In this document: in pieces, positions 55,830 through 56,000 of the stretch | Numbering within the stretch: the stretch's first letter is position 1 | How the letters are laid out: the number at the start of each line of letters is the position of its first letter | From: Glandiceps talaboti | Taxonomy: Eukaryota; Hemichordata; Enteropneusta; Spengelidae | Reading direction: 5' to 3' | NCBI RefSeq assembly: GCF_964340395.1 | Contig: NW_027554293.1 | Span: forward strand, 115,001-171,000 | Length of the DNA: 56,000 bases | Notes under the pieces: model-generated | The model's database searches: none | Seen by the model: the letters and a program-made list of their open reading frames with translations, nothing else | What the model was told of the DNA's origin: nothing | Position numbers and translations under genes: made by a program

Positions 55830-56000
55830 CTGTACCATAAACAATATAGTAAGAATTTAGCAATGTGCTAACATATTTACAAACCTAATATTCTGGGAAA
55901 TACTATATATACATGTACATACAAAATTCAAGTCCTGTATATCAAATTTCAAAACATACACAACAGATTAGCAAGTGTTTTTTCAATGATTGTTATACAT

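Larger units (their letters stand above)
51513..56000. repeat. 4.9-kb segmental duplication, second copy (runs off the window)
   Basis: Tandem copy of 46607-51512, covering its first roughly 4.49 kb up to the window end. The few differences include one extra Asn codon and ITVSS changed to FTVSS in the repeat exon at 51539, and one extra AT near 54606. Confidence 0.88.

Overview
This is a eukaryotic (animal) genomic window with no bacterial-style genes. It is AT-rich and intron-rich, and most of it is transposable-element debris and tandem repeats. The only convincing host coding material is a set of minus-strand exons at 43-56 kb that resemble the SH3/spectrin-repeat part of alpha-spectrin, a metazoan protein. 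A tRNA-derived SINE, non-LTR and DIRS-like reverse-transcriptase relics, and Pearl/Helentron-like repeats (internal modules, a microsatellite, then a 3' hairpin) suggest an invertebrate, perhaps marine. I cannot assign the phylum.

Layout. 1-8.2 kb: a Pearl-like module element, a zinc-knuckle fragment and a DIRS-like RT relic, a SINE copy, a frameshifted LINE RT relic and short local repeats. 8.2-22.3 kb: a 13.3-kb array of about 229 copies of a 58-bp monomer, with higher-order repeats of 1,163 bp. Its left edge is interrupted by a TA-target MITE that itself carries a SINE. 22.3-42.8 kb: a mosaic of Pearl-like elements, TIR transposons (one of 1,511 bp with a 7-bp target duplication; one PIF/Harbinger-like with a TTA duplication), an element whose arms are 23-24 bp tandem repeats, a (CCTA)n compound array, a foldback repeat, two minus-strand LINE relics and a 48-bp tandem repeat.

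42.8-56 kb: the spectrin-like locus, transcribed right to left. I resolve 18 intact exons of five types, each with AG/GT borders: first half of SH3 (141 bp, phase 0-0), spectrin linker (92 bp, 0-2), spectrin repeat (307/310 bp, 2-0), second half of SH3 (152 bp, 0-2) and a shortened spectrin repeat (196 bp, 2-0). Phases are compatible for every adjacent pair, so the array could be spliced into one long open frame with a 180-codon unit. It has grown by 1.64-kb unit duplication and then by a 4.9-kb tandem segmental duplication, with LINE and Pearl-like sequence caught in its introns. Loss of key SH3 residues and absence of the second SH3 half from most units mean it is either a novel repeat protein or a young, decaying exon array. 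The sequence alone does not decide. The locus runs off the right edge of the window.
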